Positions 25,910-35,910 are shown, counted from the stretch's first letter. The stretch: 64,000 nt of DNA from Actinomyces succiniciruminis (GCF_900002405.1 NZ_LK995540.1:77839-141838); one strand, 5' to 3'. Numbers and translations are program-made. Notes: a model not told the origin generated them from the letters alone.

Positions 25910-26314
25910 AGTCACTGACTGTCGAGCGGGGTGCAGGCGTGCTCGCCGGCCGACCCGGCGGAGAACGAAACGACAAATGCATGGTCGCATCCACATTGCC
26001 TGTGGAAAATGTCGGGAAGTGCTGGTTGGGAATAGCGGTGATCGGGTGGCAACTGGTGGACTGCGGGTGGATGTCGGTGCGGCCGGCAACACCGGGAACA
26101 AGGCGCATGCGCCCGCGGATTACCGGCGGCCGGCTGCCGGAGGCGACGTTGCAGAACCGCATAATTGCAACGATTTGACCGGGCGGCGCGGGTGGTGGTA
26201 CTGGCCGCTCGACGCGGTACGATTCCAGCCCGACGCCGGACTGTCGGCCCGTGGAGTGGGTGGCCCGATGGTCGCCCACAGGCTAAGCGGCGGCATTTCC
26301 GGCATCGCCAGGTC

Positions 26315-26348
26315 TGTGCACAAACCTGTGGATCAATTCTGTGGATAA
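26315..26348 (+). other. Cluster of three DnaA-box-like 9-mers
   Basis: TGTGCACAA (26315), TGTGGATCA (26327) and TGTGGATAA (26340) are spaced 12-13 bases apart in one orientation. The last is the exact complement of the consensus DnaA box TTATCCACA. No dnaA, dnaN or rpmH is nearby, so this is not evidently oriC; a titration or regulatory site is possible. Confidence 0.4.
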
Positions 26349-26430
26349 CCGTTGGTGGGGTGGGGCGCGGGCAGACGTCGGCGGCGGCGCCGTCCTCTCG
26401 CGAACGGCCCCGCCGCCGGTGTGGTTCTGC

Positions 26431-27849
26431 TCACTCCAGGGCGCCGGCGATGGCGTCGACCAATTCCAGCAGGTGACGGTCGGGCAGGAACTCCCGGCGC
26501 ACCGACTCGTGCGCCGCCAGCCCCATGTCGTGTGCCCGCTCCGGGAAGCGCAGCACGTCGGCCACGGCCTGCGCCCACGCGGCGCCGTCGGTGGGGTCCA
26601 CCAGCACGCCGTCGACGCCGTCGTCGATCTGGTCCTGAATGCCGCCCACCGCAGAGGCGACCACGGGCGCCTTCTTCCACATGGCCTCCGCCACCGGCAG
26701 CCCGAAGGCCTCCACCAGGGAGCGCTGGGTGACCACGTCGGCGACTCGCTGCACGGCGTTGACCACCATGGCGTTGACGTCCCGGTCGTGCATGGGCACG
26801 GCGGCGATGTGCACGCGCGAGGCCACCGACTCCGGCAGCAGGTCCCAACGGTCCAGCACCTCGCCCAGCACCGCCGCGGACTCGGCGTCGCGCTCGGGGT
26901 CCGGGTCCGGCCCCACCAGCAGCAAGTGCGCGTCGGTCGGCAGCGTGGCCACGTTGTCCGCGAAGGCGTCGATCAGCTCCTTGGCGCCCTTGAGGCGGTC
27001 CCAGCGGGACACCTGCGCGATAACACGCACGCCCTGCGGCACCGGCAGGCCCGCGCCGGCAAGCGTGGGCAGCTCGCGAAGCGCGTCGGGCCGCCCGTCC
27101 TCGTGCACGAAGGCGACCGCGTCGAAGGGTGGCTCGCCGGCGAACACGCCCGCCAGCCTCGCCACCGACCAGGCCTCGTCCAGGTCCAGCACCCGGTTCT
27201 TGGGGGAGTCGGGGTTAATCGAGGGGGCAATCACCGCGCAGCGCTCCGGCTCCACGAAGGGCGGCCGGTAGTTGGGGCGTGAGACGACGACGAGGTCCAC
27301 CTCCTCCAAGTAGCGGTCCAGGAAGGCCCAGGCGCGCTGGCCGGCGTCGCCGGTGTCCTGAGCGCCCAGGTGGCAGCGCCAGATGACGGTGGCGCCGGCC
27401 GCCTTCAGCGCCTTGGCCAGGCCGGCCGTGGGCGGGTCGTGCAGGATGACCACATCGCCGTCGCGAATGTCGTCGACGATGTTCTCCGCGTTGGAGGCGA
27501 TCACGTGCTCGTAGATGTCGCGCTGCTTCTCCGCGAGCTTGCCGCCGTCGCCGCGGTCGCCGTGAATGCCGGCGTGCAGGCGGGCTGCGATCGTGTTGAA
27601 CTCGCGCGGCGCGTCCAGCACCAGCCAGCGGGCGTCCACGCCGATGTCCAGCGCGTATCCGACCAGTGGGGCGACGATCTCCGCCGGCCCCGACGCCGCC
27701 GCCGACGTGGGCGTGATGGTCCAGACGGTGCGTCCCTCCAGGAGGTTGCGGGCCGCGGCGACGCCGTCGCGCAGGCGTCGGGTGGCGACCTCGTCCAAGT
27801 GGCTTTCGAGGTCCGACAGTGGGAGCGGGGCGACGTCGATGGTTCTCAT
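26431..27849 (-). CDS. TreT-like trehalose synthase (GT4 glycosyltransferase)
   Basis: 472 residues. A retaining GT4 glycosyltransferase resembling TreT, which makes trehalose from NDP-glucose and glucose. Supporting segments: GRTVWTITPTSAAASGPAEI near the N-terminus, GDVVILHDPPTAGLAKAL, TVIWRCHLGAQD, GVRVIAQVSRWDRLKGAKEL and the C-terminal nucleotide-sugar site RSLVEAFGLPVAEAMWK. ATG 27849 (MRTIDVAP) is preferred to a TTG six codons upstream. It is monocistronic, with no other trehalose gene beside it. The acceptor cannot be fixed by sequence alone, so another glucosyltransferase role remains possible. Confidence 0.8.
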   Translation of the reverse strand: MRTIDVAPLPLSDLESHLDEVATRRLRDGVAAARNLLEGRTVWTITPTSAAASGPAEIVAPLVGYALDIGVDARWLVLDAPREFNTIAARLHAGIHGDRGDGGKLAEKQRDIYEHVIASNAENIVDDIRDGDVVILHDPPTAGLAKALKAAGATVIWRCHLGAQDTGDAGQRAWAFLDRYLEEVDLVVVSRPNYRPPFVEPERCAVIAPSINPDSPKNRVLDLDEAWSVARLAGVFAGEPPFDAVAFVHEDGRPDALRELPTLAGAGLPVPQGVRVIAQVSRWDRLKGAKELIDAFADNVATLPTDAHLLLVGPDPDPERDAESAAVLGEVLDRWDLLPESVASRVHIAAVPMHDRDVNAMVVNAVQRVADVVTQRSLVEAFGLPVAEAMWKKAPVVASAVGGIQDQIDDGVDGVLVDPTDGAAWAQAVADVLRFPERAHDMGLAAHESVRREFLPDRHLLELVDAIAGALE

Positions 27850-28070
27850 GTCCCGATACTGCCCCAAAGCCGTGTGATGCGCAGCGCTTTCGACGGCGCG
27901 CCGTGCGTTTCAAGGTGTTGTGTCACCCTCAGTTGTCCGCACCGGCTTGCGCGTCGGGAGGCGCGGGGGAGAGGCTAGCCGGGTAACGAGTGTGTGGAGG
28001 AGTGGTTGTGTGCGGGTGCCGCCCGCGATCCCCTCCCTGCTCGGTTCGACACGCCTGAAGGAAAACAGTC

Positions 28071-28628
28071 ATGAGCCAGAGCCCCAACATCCCCGATCCC
28101 GGCCAGCCGCAGTACACGCCGCAGCCGACCGGATACGGGTCGCCTTCCGACCCCTACGGGCAGGCCGCGACCTCCGGCTATGCGCAGGCGACGCAGCCCC
28201 CGGCCTACGGCAATGCGCAGCCGAGCTATCCCTACAGTCAGCAGCCGGCGTATGCGGCCCCCGGTTACGGGGCGCCCTACGGGCAGGCGGGGTATGTGCA
28301 ACCCGGCTACACGCAGCCCAAATCGAAGGCCGCTGCGGCGGTGCTGGCCTTCTTCCTCGGCGGCCTGGGGATCCATAACTTCTACCGGGGGCAGACCCGC
28401 AAGGGCATCATTCACCTGTGCTTGGTTGCCGCGGTGGTCGTGCTTTTCATCATCGGTGGCGTAGTCATTGCGGCGAACACGGATGACTTCGGATATACGC
28501 CGGACGGGCCCTCCGCTGCGGCTGGACTCATCTTCATGATCGCTTGGCTCGTCGCCCTTGGGAACCGCATCTGGGCCTTCGTGGAGTTCATCATGATCCT
28601 GGTCTCCAACGACGGCAGCCTCCAGTGA
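28071..28628 (+). CDS. TM2-domain membrane protein with Pro/Tyr-rich N-terminus
   Basis: 185 residues; GAAGGAAA precedes ATG 28071. Residues 1-83 are a low-complexity Pro/Tyr/Gln/Gly segment with repeated QPxYG-like motifs. The TM2 domain follows: KAAAAVLAFFLGGLGIHNFY, the conserved GQTRKGIIHL, and a second span (AAVVVVLFIIGGVVI), then a third hydrophobic stretch near 148-176. TM2 proteins are widespread bacterial membrane proteins of uncertain role. It stands alone between the divergent TreT-like gene and the next repeat array. Confidence 0.88.
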   Translation: MSQSPNIPDPGQPQYTPQPTGYGSPSDPYGQAATSGYAQATQPPAYGNAQPSYPYSQQPAYAAPGYGAPYGQAGYVQPGYTQPKSKAAAAVLAFFLGGLGIHNFYRGQTRKGIIHLCLVAAVVVLFIIGGVVIAANTDDFGYTPDGPSAAAGLIFMIAWLVALGNRIWAFVEFIMILVSNDGSLQ

Positions 28629-28660
28629 AGGCGCTCCGCGCCGTCTCCTCAAAGTAATCG

Positions 28661-28725
28661 CCCCCGAGGTCGGTCGACGTTACCGCCGAGGTCGGTCGTT
28701 GTTACCACCGAGGTCGGTCGATGTG
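28661..28725 (+). repeat. 22-23-bp tandem repeat array 2
   Basis: Three units (CCCGAGGTCGGTCGACGTTAC, CGCCGAGGTCGGTCGTTGTTAC, CACCGAGGTCGGTCGATGTGG) between the TM2 gene and the 2H phosphoesterase gene. Same family and orientation as the array before purS. Confidence 0.8.
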
Positions 28726-28792
28726 GCTGTCCGGGCGGGATTTGGCGGCGCGGTGATCCTGGGCCGTTGGTGTTTCACTGAAGGAGTCGGTT

Positions 28793-29494
28793 GTGGAGAC
28801 GCTTGCTGATTTCGACGAGCGCGTCGGCGCATTCCAGACCGACTCGGTCCCCGTCGAGCCGGTGCTCGGGCTGCCCGCGTCCCTGGAGGAGAAGGTGGCC
28901 CGACGAGTCGGCGTGCTGCGGCCCTTCTATGGGGACACGATCGCCTACTTCCTCGACGATCAGGATCGAGAGCTCATAGGGGCGATCGCGCATGACCTCC
29001 ACGGCCGTTTCGGCGAGTCGTTGTCGCTGCCGCTGCCCGTGGAGATGGCCCATGTGACGCTCCACGATCTCCATTCCGGCTCGGACCGGGCGCGGGTGTG
29101 GCCGCTGGTCGAGGCCTGCGCGGCGACGGCCGCGGAGCTGGTCGCGCGGGCGCGTGCGATCGGCCCGATCCGCACCAGGTGCACGGCGGTCTTCAACCTG
29201 GTGAATACGAGCGTCGTCGTCGGGATCCGGGCAGTTGACGAGCGCGAGCACCACAGGCTGCTGTCCGCTCGCGCATTGTTTGACGAGATCCTGCCCTCTG
29301 GGCCGTTCACGCCCCATATCACGCTCGCCTACTACCGGCCGGAGGCGCCCGCTGCGCTGCCTCCCGACGAGCTTCGCGCCACGCTCAGGGAGCTGACCGG
29401 CGCGGTTGGGGACAGGCCTGTTGACCTTCTCCCGGAACGCCTGCACGCCCTGCATTTCGACTCCATGAGCAACTACTGGGTGGCCGAGCGGTAG
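28793..29494 (+). CDS. 2H (LigT-like) phosphoesterase superfamily protein
   Basis: 233 residues from GTG 28793, preceded by GAAGGAG. Two HxT motifs of the 2H superfamily are present, His87-Val-Thr89 (MAHVTLHDL) and His175-Ile-Thr177 (FTPHITLAYY), about 88 residues apart as expected for the bilobal fold. Members hydrolyse or ligate 2',3'-cyclic or 2',5' phosphodiester bonds in RNA or nucleotides. The first ~60 residues are an extra N-terminal region not typical of LigT. Monocistronic; substrate unknown. Confidence 0.78.
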   Translation: METLADFDERVGAFQTDSVPVEPVLGLPASLEEKVARRVGVLRPFYGDTIAYFLDDQDRELIGAIAHDLHGRFGESLSLPLPVEMAHVTLHDLHSGSDRARVWPLVEACAATAAELVARARAIGPIRTRCTAVFNLVNTSVVVGIRAVDEREHHRLLSARALFDEILPSGPFTPHITLAYYRPEAPAALPPDELRATLRELTGAVGDRPVDLLPERLHALHFDSMSNYWVAER

Positions 29495-29818
29495 CAGCCG
29501 GCGCGGCGGAGTCCGGATCGCGAGCGTGTGCGCCGCAACCGCGACGCCGGAGCTCTGGTACGCCTGGCCGGGGTGCGCCGATCCCCTCCCCGTAGACGCC
29601 GCCCGCGGTGCCTCCCGGCCGCTCGCGATCCCCCGTCCACAGGCATGCAGGCGACCATCACCTGGACGGCGGATGGGCGGCTGTCACAACGACCGACCTC
29701 GGCACGTAAGATCTACCGATCTCGCGAGTTGGGGCGGCGGACACGGGGGCGGAATAGGCGTGGGGCGGTCGCGCCGGGTAACCTCGGTCCCGGTTCCACC
29801 GCCCACCCAGGAGCAGCC
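29495..29818. other. purL upstream region
   Basis: 324 bases. The purL reading frame runs open through this region but without protein-like composition or a start signal. It contains repeat array 3 in inverted orientation. The purL promoter should lie between the array and 29819; no hexamers are convincing. Confidence 0.45.
29689..29727 (-). repeat. 22-23-bp tandem repeat array 3
   Basis: Two units in reverse orientation (ACGACCGACCTCGGCACGTA and AGATCTACCGATCTCG), about 90 bases upstream of the purL start. Confidence 0.7.
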
Positions 29819-32209
29819 ATGTCCGCCGTCGAGCCCAACGCCGTGACCGAACCCGCCCGCCCCGCCCGGGCCGCCGACCACCCCGACACCGTCGCCCACG
29901 CCGCGGCCACCCCCGACCAGGCGATGCCCTACCGCGAACTCGGTCTCAAGGACGAGGAATACGACTCCATCAAGACCATCCTCGGCCGTCGCCCCACCGC
30001 CGCGGAGCTGGCCATGTACTCGGTGATGTGGTCCGAACACTGCTCCTACAAGTCCTCCAAGCTCCACCTGCGCCAGTTCGGGGAGAAGACCACCCCCGAG
30101 ATGCGCGAGCACCTGCTGGTCGGCATGGGGGAGAACGCCGGCGTCGTCGACATCGGCGACGGCTGGGCCGTCACCTACAAGGTCGAGTCCCACAACCACC
30201 CCAGCTTCGTCGAGCCCTACCAGGGCGCCGCCACCGGCGTCGGTGGGATCGTGCGCGACATCATCTCCATGGGTGCCCGCCCCGTGGCCGTCATGGACCA
30301 GCTGCGCTTCGGCGCCGTCGACCACCCGGACACCGCCCGCGTGGTGCACGGCGTAGTGGCCGGCGTGGGCGGCTACGGCAACTGCCTGGGCCTGCCCAAC
30401 ATCGGCGGCGAAACCGAGTTCGACCCCTCCTATCAGGAGAATCCGCTCGTCAACGCCCTGTGCGTGGGCGTGCTGCGGCACGAGGACATCCACCTGGCCA
30501 ACGCCTCCGGCGCGGGCAACCAGGTGGTCCTGTTCGGTGCCCGCACCGGCGGTGACGGCATCGGCGGTGCCTCCATCCTCGCCTCGGAGTCCTTCGAGGA
30601 CGGCATGCCCGCCAAGCGGCCGAGCGTGCAGGTAGGCGACCCCTTCATGGAGAAGGTCCTGATCGAGTGCTGCCTGGACCTGTTCGCCTCCGACCTGGTG
30701 CTCGGCATTCAGGACCTCGGCGCCGCCGGCATCTCCTGCGCCACCAGCGAGCTGGCCTCCAACGGCGACGGCGGCATGCACGTGGACCTGGAGAACGTGC
30801 TGCTGCGCGACCCCACCCTCACGGCCGGGGAGATCCTCATGAGCGAGTCCCAGGAGCGGATGATGGCCGTCGTCGCCCCGGACAAGCTCGACGACTTCAT
30901 GGCGGTGATCGACAAGTGGGACGTCGAGGCCTCCGTGATCGGCGAGGTCAACGGCTCCGGCCGGCTCACCATCGACCACTTCGGGGAGCGGATCGTGGAC
31001 GTCGACCCGCGCACGGTCGCCCACGAGGGCCCCACCTACGACCGCCCCTACGCCCGGCCCGCCTGGCAGGACGCCCTGAACGCCGACACCTCCGACGCAC
31101 TGGCCCGGCCCGAGACGGTCGCCGAGCTGGCGGAGCAGGTGCGCGCCGTCGTCACCAGCCCCAACCAGGCCTCCGCGGCCTGGGTCACCGACCAGTACGA
31201 CCGCTTCGTGCGCGGCGCCACCGCCCTGGCCCAGCCCGACGACGCCGGCGTCATTCGCGTGGATGAGGCCACCGGCCGCGGGGTCGCCATCGCCACCGAC
31301 GCCAACGGCCGTTTCACCAAGCTCGATCCGGCCACCGGCGCCGCCCAGGCGCTGGCCGAGTCCTACCGCAACGTGTGCACCGTGGGCGCCCGCCCGCTGG
31401 CCGTCACCGACTGCCTCAACTTCGGCTCCCCGGAGGACCCCGACGCCATGTGGCAGCTGGTCGAGGCGATCACCGGCCTGGCCGACGCCTGCCGCGAGCT
31501 GGGTGTGCCCGTCACCGGCGGCAACGTCTCCCTGTACAACTCCCACGGGAAGGTCAAGGGACTGCCCGATTCCTCCATCAACCCGACCCCGGTGGTGGGT
31601 GTGCTGGGTGTGATGGATGACGTGCGCCGGGCCAACCCGTCGGGCTGGCAGGAGGAGGGCCTGGCCATCATCGCCCTGGGCGAGACCCGCGACGAGCTGG
31701 ACGGCTCCGCCTGGACCCGCGTGGTACACGACCACCTGGGCGGGCTGCCGCCGCGCGTGGACCTGGAGGCCGAGGCCGCCCTCGGGCGGGTGCTGGTGGC
31801 CCTGAGCGAGGCGGACCTTCCCGACGGCTCCCGGTTGGTGCGCGCCGCCCACGACCTGTCCACCGGCGGGCTGGTGCAGAGCCTGGTCGACGCCTGCCTG
31901 CGCTTCGGCGTCGGTGCGGCCATCGACCTGGCCGCCCTACCTGGCGACGTGGACGACTTCACCGCCCTGCTGTCCGAGTCCGGCGCCCGCGCCCTGGTGG
32001 CGGTGCCGGAGGCGGCCGTGCCCGCGGTGGCGGCGGCCGCCGAGGCCGAGGACGTGCCCTGGGGACGCCTGGGCACCACCGGCGGGGACATGCTCGTCGC
32101 CACCGGCACCGACCTGCTGGCCGACGGCGGCTCCGGCCGCCCGCTGGTGCTGGACCTGGATGAGCTACGCGCGGGGGTGGACGCTACCCTGCCGGCGCTA
32201 TTCGACTGA
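29819..32209 (+). CDS. purL: FGAM synthase large subunit PurL
   Basis: 796 residues from ATG 29819 (MSAVEPNAV), preceded by CAGGAGC. Catalytic subunit of the PurLQS complex, converting FGAR and glutamine-derived ammonia to FGAM with ATP. Typical motifs: [81 protein letters not shown] and [12 protein letters not shown]. The small purS and purQ genes lie 15 kb upstream. The length is that of the small actinobacterial PurL. Confidence 0.97.
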   Translation: MSAVEPNAVTEPARPARAADHPDTVAHAAATPDQAMPYRELGLKDEEYDSIKTILGRRPTAAELAMYSVMWSEHCSYKSSKLHLRQFGEKTTPEMREHLLVGMGENAGVVDIGDGWAVTYKVESHNHPSFVEPYQGAATGVGGIVRDIISMGARPVAVMDQLRFGAVDHPDTARVVHGVVAGVGGYGNCLGLPNIGGETEFDPSYQENPLVNALCVGVLRHEDIHLANASGAGNQVVLFGARTGGDGIGGASILASESFEDGMPAKRPSVQVGDPFMEKVLIECCLDLFASDLVLGIQDLGAAGISCATSELASNGDGGMHVDLENVLLRDPTLTAGEILMSESQERMMAVVAPDKLDDFMAVIDKWDVEASVIGEVNGSGRLTIDHFGERIVDVDPRTVAHEGPTYDRPYARPAWQDALNADTSDALARPETVAELAEQVRAVVTSPNQASAAWVTDQYDRFVRGATALAQPDDAGVIRVDEATGRGVAIATDANGRFTKLDPATGAAQALAESYRNVCTVGARPLAVTDCLNFGSPEDPDAMWQLVEAITGLADACRELGVPVTGGNVSLYNSHGKVKGLPDSSINPTPVVGVLGVMDDVRRANPSGWQEEGLAIIALGETRDELDGSAWTRVVHDHLGGLPPRVDLEAEAALGRVLVALSEADLPDGSRLVRAAHDLSTGGLVQSLVDACLRFGVGAAIDLAALPGDVDDFTALLSESGARALVAVPEAAVPAVAAAAEAEDVPWGRLGTTGGDMLVATGTDLLADGGSGRPLVLDLDELRAGVDATLPALFD

Positions 32210-32723
32210 GCTCAACCGAGCTGGTCCGGAAGACGTCTGAACCCGTCCGGAGCGGGTGTGTGGCTGCTTGCGCTGCCCGCGACTCAGGGGCGTTTTGCCA
32301 GCACAGGATGGGTTTCTTGATGCCGAGCACGTTTCGAAGGCCACTTCGTGGTCTACCACGCCACTTTGCGTTTTGCTGAATACCTCTGAGCCCTTCAGTA
32401 GACCGCTAAGTGGTGTAGTGGACGGTGAACCGGCGTAGCCGTGCGTCGTCCTGGGGCGGTCTACTCCCTTGCGCAGGAGGCCTCGATGTGGCTGACATCG
32501 AGCCGGCATACCGTTTTCCAGTCGGAGCAACGGGTAGTGGCGCGTGACATCATACATGGACCTCTGAGGACTGTGGTTCATGTGCGACTTGTTCGCCTGT
32601 CGCCTATCGAGGCTGACATGTTGATTCGGTTCGATTCAGGCCGAGTTGAGCCGTCACTGCTCTTGTATGCCCGTGGCCGGAGGTGTACGCTCGTGATCAA
32701 GTCCTCAGAGGAGTTGAGCTGGT
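32210..32723. other. Intergenic region between purL and the GntR regulator
   Basis: 514 bases, lower in GC than the genes around it. It contains the inverted-repeat element 32353-32421. Short frames on both strands have no recognisable protein. The last ~80 bases should hold the promoter of the GntR gene; a GAGGAG ribosome binding site precedes its ATG. Confidence 0.5.
32353..32421. repeat. 69-bp imperfect palindromic element
   Basis: CTACCACGCCACTTTGCG and CGCTAAGTGGTGTAGTGG are inverted copies matching at 14 of 18 positions around a 33-base loop. The CCACTTT(A)GCG ends resemble those of the 103-bp element at 10470-10572. Confidence 0.45.
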
Positions 32724-33416
32724 ATGGCCCCGTCTCGTATCGACACCGCAGTTGCCGAGTTGCTGCGTCGCGTCGTGGACGGCACCTATGCCGTGGGCTC
32801 GGCTCTGCCGGGGGAGGAGGCGCTCGCCGCCGTCCTGTCCGTCTCCCGGCTAACCGCGCGCGAGGCGGTGCGGGTCCTGATTACACGGGGGGTCCTCTCG
32901 GCCCGCCAGGGATCGGGCACATACGTCAACGATCCCGCCGACTGGCAGGACCTGGCCAGCCTGGTCGCCCTCGCCCGCCACGAGGGCTCGGAGCACGAGA
33001 TCGGCCTGGCCCTGCTCGAGGTGCGCCGCATGATCGAGGTCGGCAGCGCCGGCATCGCCGCCGCCCGCATCACCCCCGAGCGGCTGAGCGAAATGGAGGC
33101 AACCATCGCGGCCCTCAATGCTGCGGACGCCGCCGACGACGTCGAAGCCGCCACCGCCGCGGACCTCGCCTTCCACGACCACATCATCGAGGCCACCGGA
33201 AACCTCTTCATCCACGCCACCTTCGCACCCCTGCGGCAGGAGCTGATGACTGCGCGGCGGGTCACCTCCGCCCACCACGAGGTGCGCGCACACGCCATCG
33301 CCCAGCACGAGCGCATCCTCCTGGCCCTGCGCCTCGGCTCCCCGGACGCCGCCAAGGCAGCCATGCGCGCCCACATGGATCAGACCACCAACGACCTTCT
33401 GGAATACGCAACCTGA
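32724..33416 (+). CDS. GntR-family (FadR/FCD-type) transcriptional regulator
   Basis: 230 residues. The N-terminal winged helix (residues 5-65: AVAELLRRVVDGTYAVGSAL, LAAVLSVSRLTAREAVRVL, SARQGSGTYVN) is followed by an all-helical FCD sensor domain with likely metal-binding His/Asp residues (DLAFHDHIIEATGN, HAIAQHERILLAL). ATG 32724 sits behind GAGGAG. It directly precedes the acid-sugar kinase, dehydrogenase and transporter genes on the same strand and is their likely local regulator, responding to a sugar acid or its phosphate. The effector is inference. Confidence 0.92.
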   Translation: MAPSRIDTAVAELLRRVVDGTYAVGSALPGEEALAAVLSVSRLTAREAVRVLITRGVLSARQGSGTYVNDPADWQDLASLVALARHEGSEHEIGLALLEVRRMIEVGSAGIAAARITPERLSEMEATIAALNAADAADDVEAATAADLAFHDHIIEATGNLFIHATFAPLRQELMTARRVTSAHHEVRAHAIAQHERILLALRLGSPDAAKAAMRAHMDQTTNDLLEYAT

Positions 33417-33511
33417 CCGCTCCGCCGTACCGGCGTGCGGCCTGAGGCCGGCAATCCGGACGACGCCGACAACCTCATATCCGAGAACATCAGTCACAAA
33501 GGAGTGCACTC

Positions 33512-34930
33512 ATGAAGACGCTGGACGAGCTCACCACGGGCATCCCCGCCGGCCCGGCCGTGGATCCGGCACAAGTATCCGCCGCCTTGACTCGGGCGCT
33601 GGTCGTCCTCGACGACGACCCCACCGGCACCCAGTCGGTCGCCGACCTGCCGGTGGTAACCGGGTGGGCGGTCGAGGACCTGGAATGGGCCCTCGCCACC
33701 GGCGCCAGCGCCGTTTACGTAATGACCAACTCGCGCAGCCTCGACCCAGCCGAGGCCGCCCGCGTCAACACCGAGGTCGTCACCAATGCCCTGGCTGCAG
33801 CCAACTCCGTCGGCAGGGAGATCGCCTTCGTGTCCCGCTCGGACTCCACACTGCGCGGCCACTTCCCGCTGGAGCCCGACACCATCGCCGACCTGTTGGA
33901 ACGCGCCGGTACGCGGGTGGATGGCATCGTCCTGTCGCCCGCCTTCCCCGACGCTGGACGCATCACCGTGCACGGTACCCACTACGCCGGCAGCGCGCAG
34001 ACCGGTTTCGTGCCCGTCGGAGACACCGAGTTCGCCGCCGACAAGACCTTCGGCTACCGGGCCTCCTACCTGCCCGAGTGGGTAGCGGAGAAGACCGCCG
34101 GCGTCACCCGGGCGCAGGACGTCGTAGTGATCGACCTGGAGATGCTGCGCACCGATGAGGACGCCGTCGTCGACCGGCTCACCTCCGTGCACAACCGCAC
34201 GCCGACCGCCGTCGACTGCGTGGAGGAGAACGACTTGCTGCTGCTGGCCCGCGCCCTCCAGCGGGCGGAGGCGGCCGGCGCGAACTTCGTCTACCGCGTC
34301 GGCCCGCCCTTCGTCCGGGCACGCATCGGGCAGGTGCCGCACGCCCCGCTCACCCCCGAGCAGGCCCGTCCGGCCGACTTCGCCCCCGCCTCCGACGCCG
34401 CCGGTGGGCTCATCGTGGTCGGTTCGCACGTGGGCCTGACCGGGCGTCAGGTCGACGCATTGCGCGAGGCCACCGGCACGCCCGAAGTCGTAGTCGACGT
34501 CCCCACCGTGCTCGACCCGGACCGGCGCGACGCCCACGTCGAACAGGTCGCCGAACAGGCCGCCGCCGCGCTGCGTGAGGGCAACGTGGTGGTCCGTCGC
34601 GGCGGCGCCTTCGTGGCAGGACGAGACGCCGAGGAGTCCCTCGAATTCGCCCGACGCGTGTCCGCCGCCGTCGTCGAGATCGTCCAGCGCATTGTCGCCG
34701 CCCGCTGCCCCCGTTTCGTCATCGCCAAGGGCGGCATCACCTCCTCCGATGTCGCCTCCCGCGGCCTGGGCATGCGTAGGGCGCTGGTCCGCGGTCCCAT
34801 GCTGCCCGGCATCGTCTCCCTATGGGAGCCGCAGGACGGCCCGGCCGCGGGCGTCCCCTACATCGTGTTCGCCGGCAACGTCGGCGACGAGAACTCACTC
34901 ACCGCCGTCGTGCGCACCCTCAACGCCTGA
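33512..34930 (+). CDS. Four-carbon acid sugar kinase family protein (OtnK/DtnK type)
   Basis: 472 residues. Two-domain kinase (formerly DUF1537) that phosphorylates four-carbon sugar acids such as 3-oxo-tetronate or D-threonate. The N-terminal substrate domain has LVVLDDDPTGTQSVADLPVV and SRSDSTLRGHFPLE, and the C-terminal nucleotide domain has RCPRFVIAKGGITSSDVA and PYIVFAGNVGDENSL. AAAGGAG precedes ATG 33512. It is the first enzyme gene after the GntR regulator; the dehydrogenase start is 92 bases downstream. Family is secure; whether the substrate is an oxo-tetronate or a threonate isomer is not resolvable here. Confidence 0.9.
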   Translation: MKTLDELTTGIPAGPAVDPAQVSAALTRALVVLDDDPTGTQSVADLPVVTGWAVEDLEWALATGASAVYVMTNSRSLDPAEAARVNTEVVTNALAAANSVGREIAFVSRSDSTLRGHFPLEPDTIADLLERAGTRVDGIVLSPAFPDAGRITVHGTHYAGSAQTGFVPVGDTEFAADKTFGYRASYLPEWVAEKTAGVTRAQDVVVIDLEMLRTDEDAVVDRLTSVHNRTPTAVDCVEENDLLLLARALQRAEAAGANFVYRVGPPFVRARIGQVPHAPLTPEQARPADFAPASDAAGGLIVVGSHVGLTGRQVDALREATGTPEVVVDVPTVLDPDRRDAHVEQVAEQAAAALREGNVVVRRGGAFVAGRDAEESLEFARRVSAAVVEIVQRIVAARCPRFVIAKGGITSSDVASRGLGMRRALVRGPMLPGIVSLWEPQDGPAAGVPYIVFAGNVGDENSLTAVVRTLNA

Positions 34931-35022
34931 TCGCCTCGCCGGGCGGCGGTGCTGCATACCTCACCATTTCCCATCAACACCCGGGGGCAGTTGCCCCACA
35001 ACCGATCAAAGTAGATCTCATC

Positions 35023-35910
35023 ATGACCACCACTGTTGCCGTCTTGGGACTAGGCGCCATGGGCCTGCCCATGGCCACCAATCTCTCCCAGACCTTCACC
35101 GTCCGCGGCTTCGACATCTCGGCCGAACGACTGGCCCTCGCACAGCAGGCCGGAGTCGTGCCCGCGGCCTCGGCGGCCGACGCCGTGGGCGACGCCGACG
35201 TCGTGCTGGTGGCCGTCCGCAACCAGGCGCAGTTGGAGGAGGTGCTGTTCGGCCAGGACGGCATCGCCGCCGCCATGCGCCCCGGCGCCGCGGTCCTGCT
35301 CACCTCCACGGTGGGCGGGGCCGGCGTGGAGGCCGTCGCCGGTCGGCTGCGAGACATGGGTCTGTTGCTGGTGGACGCCCCCGTTTCCGGCGGGCCGGTG
35401 CGTGCCGGTACCGGTGACCTGCTTGTGGTCGTCGGCGCCGATGATGAGGCCTGGGCAGTGACCGAGGATGTGTTGGAGGCGATGTCCTCCACGCTGGTGC
35501 GCGTGGGCGACGAACCCGGCTACGGCCAGTCCATGAAGACCGTGAACCAGCTGCTGTGCGGCGTGCACATCGCCGCCGCCGGTGAGGCACTGGCGCTGGC
35601 CCAGGCCCTCGGCCTGGACACGGAGGCCGCGCTGAAGGCGCTCATGGCCGGCGCAGCGGAGTCCTTCATGCTTGGCGACCGTGGGCCGCGCATGCTGCAG
35701 GCCTACGACGAGGACGGGCCCGAGGTGCGTTCACGGCTCGACATCTTCGTCAAGGACATGGGCATCGTTACGGCCGCCGCCAAGTCGGTCGGGTTGTCCA
35801 CTCCGGTGGCGGCCGCCGCCGAGCAGTTGTACCTGCAGGGGGCGCGGCGCGGCCTGGGAGCGCAGGACGACTCCACGGTCATCACCGTGATCGCGCCCGA
35901 GCAGGACTGA
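35023..35910 (+). CDS. 3-hydroxyisobutyrate dehydrogenase family oxidoreductase (LtnD-like)
   Basis: 295 residues from ATG 35023; the frame extends upstream but without protein-like sequence. Beta-hydroxyacid dehydrogenase: N-terminal Rossmann motif VLGLGAMGLPMA, substrate-binding DAPVSGGPVRAGTGDL, catalytic lysine in GQSMKTVNQLL, C-terminal FVKDMGIV. Beside an acid-sugar kinase and a GntP transporter it fits L-threonate dehydrogenase (LtnD), which oxidises L-threonate to 2-oxo-tetronate. Specificity is inferred from context. It is followed after 10 bases by the transporter gene. Confidence 0.88.
   Translation: MTTTVAVLGLGAMGLPMATNLSQTFTVRGFDISAERLALAQQAGVVPAASAADAVGDADVVLVAVRNQAQLEEVLFGQDGIAAAMRPGAAVLLTSTVGGAGVEAVAGRLRDMGLLLVDAPVSGGPVRAGTGDLLVVVGADDEAWAVTEDVLEAMSSTLVRVGDEPGYGQSMKTVNQLLCGVHIAAAGEALALAQALGLDTEAALKALMAGAAESFMLGDRGPRMLQAYDEDGPEVRSRLDIFVKDMGIVTAAAKSVGLSTPVAAAAEQLYLQGARRGLGAQDDSTVITVIAPEQD

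Larger units (their letters stand above)
25587..26430. other. Long intergenic region with repeat copy D and DnaA-box-like cluster
   Basis: 844 bases between the ROK gene and the TreT-like gene. It contains the family-2 element copy D (25594-25909). The stretch 25910-26300 has no recognisable gene; its frames on both strands are short and not protein-like. At its right end lie three closely spaced DnaA-box-like 9-mers (26315-26348). Confidence 0.6.

Noticed and set aside
26315..26348. Chromosomal origin oriC
   Set aside because: Only three boxes, and no dnaA, dnaN, gyrB, rpmH or A/T-rich unwinding region nearby.
29684..31852. 722-codon minus-strand frame across purL
   Set aside because: Antisense shadow of purL; composition is Gly/Val/His/Asp-rich with no domain.
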